Shown here in pieces: positions 63,756 through 64,000 of a DNA stretch of 64,000 bases. The notes under the pieces were generated by a model. The model had not been told where the DNA came from. It did not search any database and worked only from the letters and a program-made list of their open reading frames with translations. Origin of the DNA: Thunnus maccoyii (lineage: Eukaryota; Chordata; Actinopteri; Scombriformes; Scombridae); contig NC_056550.1 of NCBI RefSeq assembly GCF_910596095.1, forward strand, positions 12,026,501 through 12,090,500, given 5' to 3'. The translations under genes were made by a program, and so were the position numbers. Position 1 is the stretch's first letter, and each line of letters starts with the position of its first letter.

Positions 63756-64000
63756 AGAGTCATACAAAAACGACTTCCCCTATTTACCGCTATTAATACA
63801 GACACAATGTTTGTCTGTATCACTTTTATTACAACAGTGATTTTAATGAATTTGTTTGAATTTGTTTTTTTTGTTTTGTTTTGTTTTTTCCCCCCCAGAG
63901 CAAGAATCCCCTCTAATGTAATAAATATACATATATATATACATTTTTATATGCATACATTCCAGCAGTTAAAAAAAAAAAAAAAAAAAAAGTTAATTTA
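63756..64000. other. C5 remnant flank and poly-A run
   Basis: C-type 3' flank, then low-complexity sequence. An A-run at 63,971-63,991 follows CCAGCAGTT, the same bases that precede AAAAAACCTG in V exons. This may be a fragment of framework 1 with an expanded A-run, or chance. Confidence 0.4.

Overview
This 64 kb window is a germline immunoglobulin heavy-chain variable-region (IGHV) array from a bony fish, most likely a spiny-rayed teleost. I infer the group from the compact V genes (leader introns of 80 to 136 bases), the AT-rich spacers and the teleost-type repeats. All V genes lie on the + strand. The heavy-chain assignment rests on [12 protein letters not shown] / WIRQPAGKGLEW in framework 2, YYCAR at the 3' end, and recombination signals (RSS) with 22 to 24-base spacers. 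I saw no D, J or constant segment, so the window lies inside the V array.

I count 31 V segments or pieces in five families, lettered here because official names cannot be assigned from sequence alone. A (CEQLTQPASV): A1-A5 and A7 intact, A6, A8 and A9 truncated. B ([10 protein letters not shown] with SREQLYLQ or SRQQ): B1-B10, all open in the V exon, but B1 has lost its splice donor and B3 its splice acceptor. C (same N-terminus with SSSKLYLQ): C1, C3 and C4 intact, C2 frameshifted, C5 intronless and truncated. D (YSIDLIQPDS): D1-D5, all dead. E (QSMKSIPSNS): E2 open, E1 dead. Eighteen segments look usable by sequence.

Layout: 1-1,100 flank of an off-window C gene; A1, a stray D-type leader, C1, an orphan promoter, A2, B1 (1.2-7.3 kb); D1 and a repeat-rich block with two solo LTRs, then C2, B2, A3 (8-18.4 kb); B3 and B4 (19.5-22.2 kb); a candidate spliced non-coding unit (22.9-24.5 kb); A4, B5, C3 (25.3-28.8 kb); a 1.7 kb LTR-like insertion (30.0-31.7 kb); A5, A6 relic, B6 (32.5-36.6 kb); D2, D3, E1 (37.2-40.3 kb); B7 (42.8 kb); a second copy of the 8-18 kb block with D4, LTR, C4, B8, A7 (43.7-53.2 kb); B9, A8, B10, D5, E2, A9 (54.2-60.5 kb); a repeat-rich tail and C5 (61-64 kb).

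The array grew by duplication of multi-gene modules (A-B, C-B-A, B-D-E). The clearest case is a roughly 10 kb segmental duplication dated in relative terms by mobile elements: one solo LTR is present in both copies with the same target duplication, and another is in only one copy, with an intact empty site in the other. Each intact V pairs an octamer promoter and leader exon with a V exon and RSS, so it can be transcribed in B-cell precursors and joined to D-J by RAG. The most unusual signals are a second TATA-plus-leader module upstream of A2, A4 and A5 whose leader is in splice phase with the A exon, paired cysteines in CDR1 of family E, an intronless VH at the right edge, and a 5-base duplication shared by all three family D pieces that still retain framework 3.
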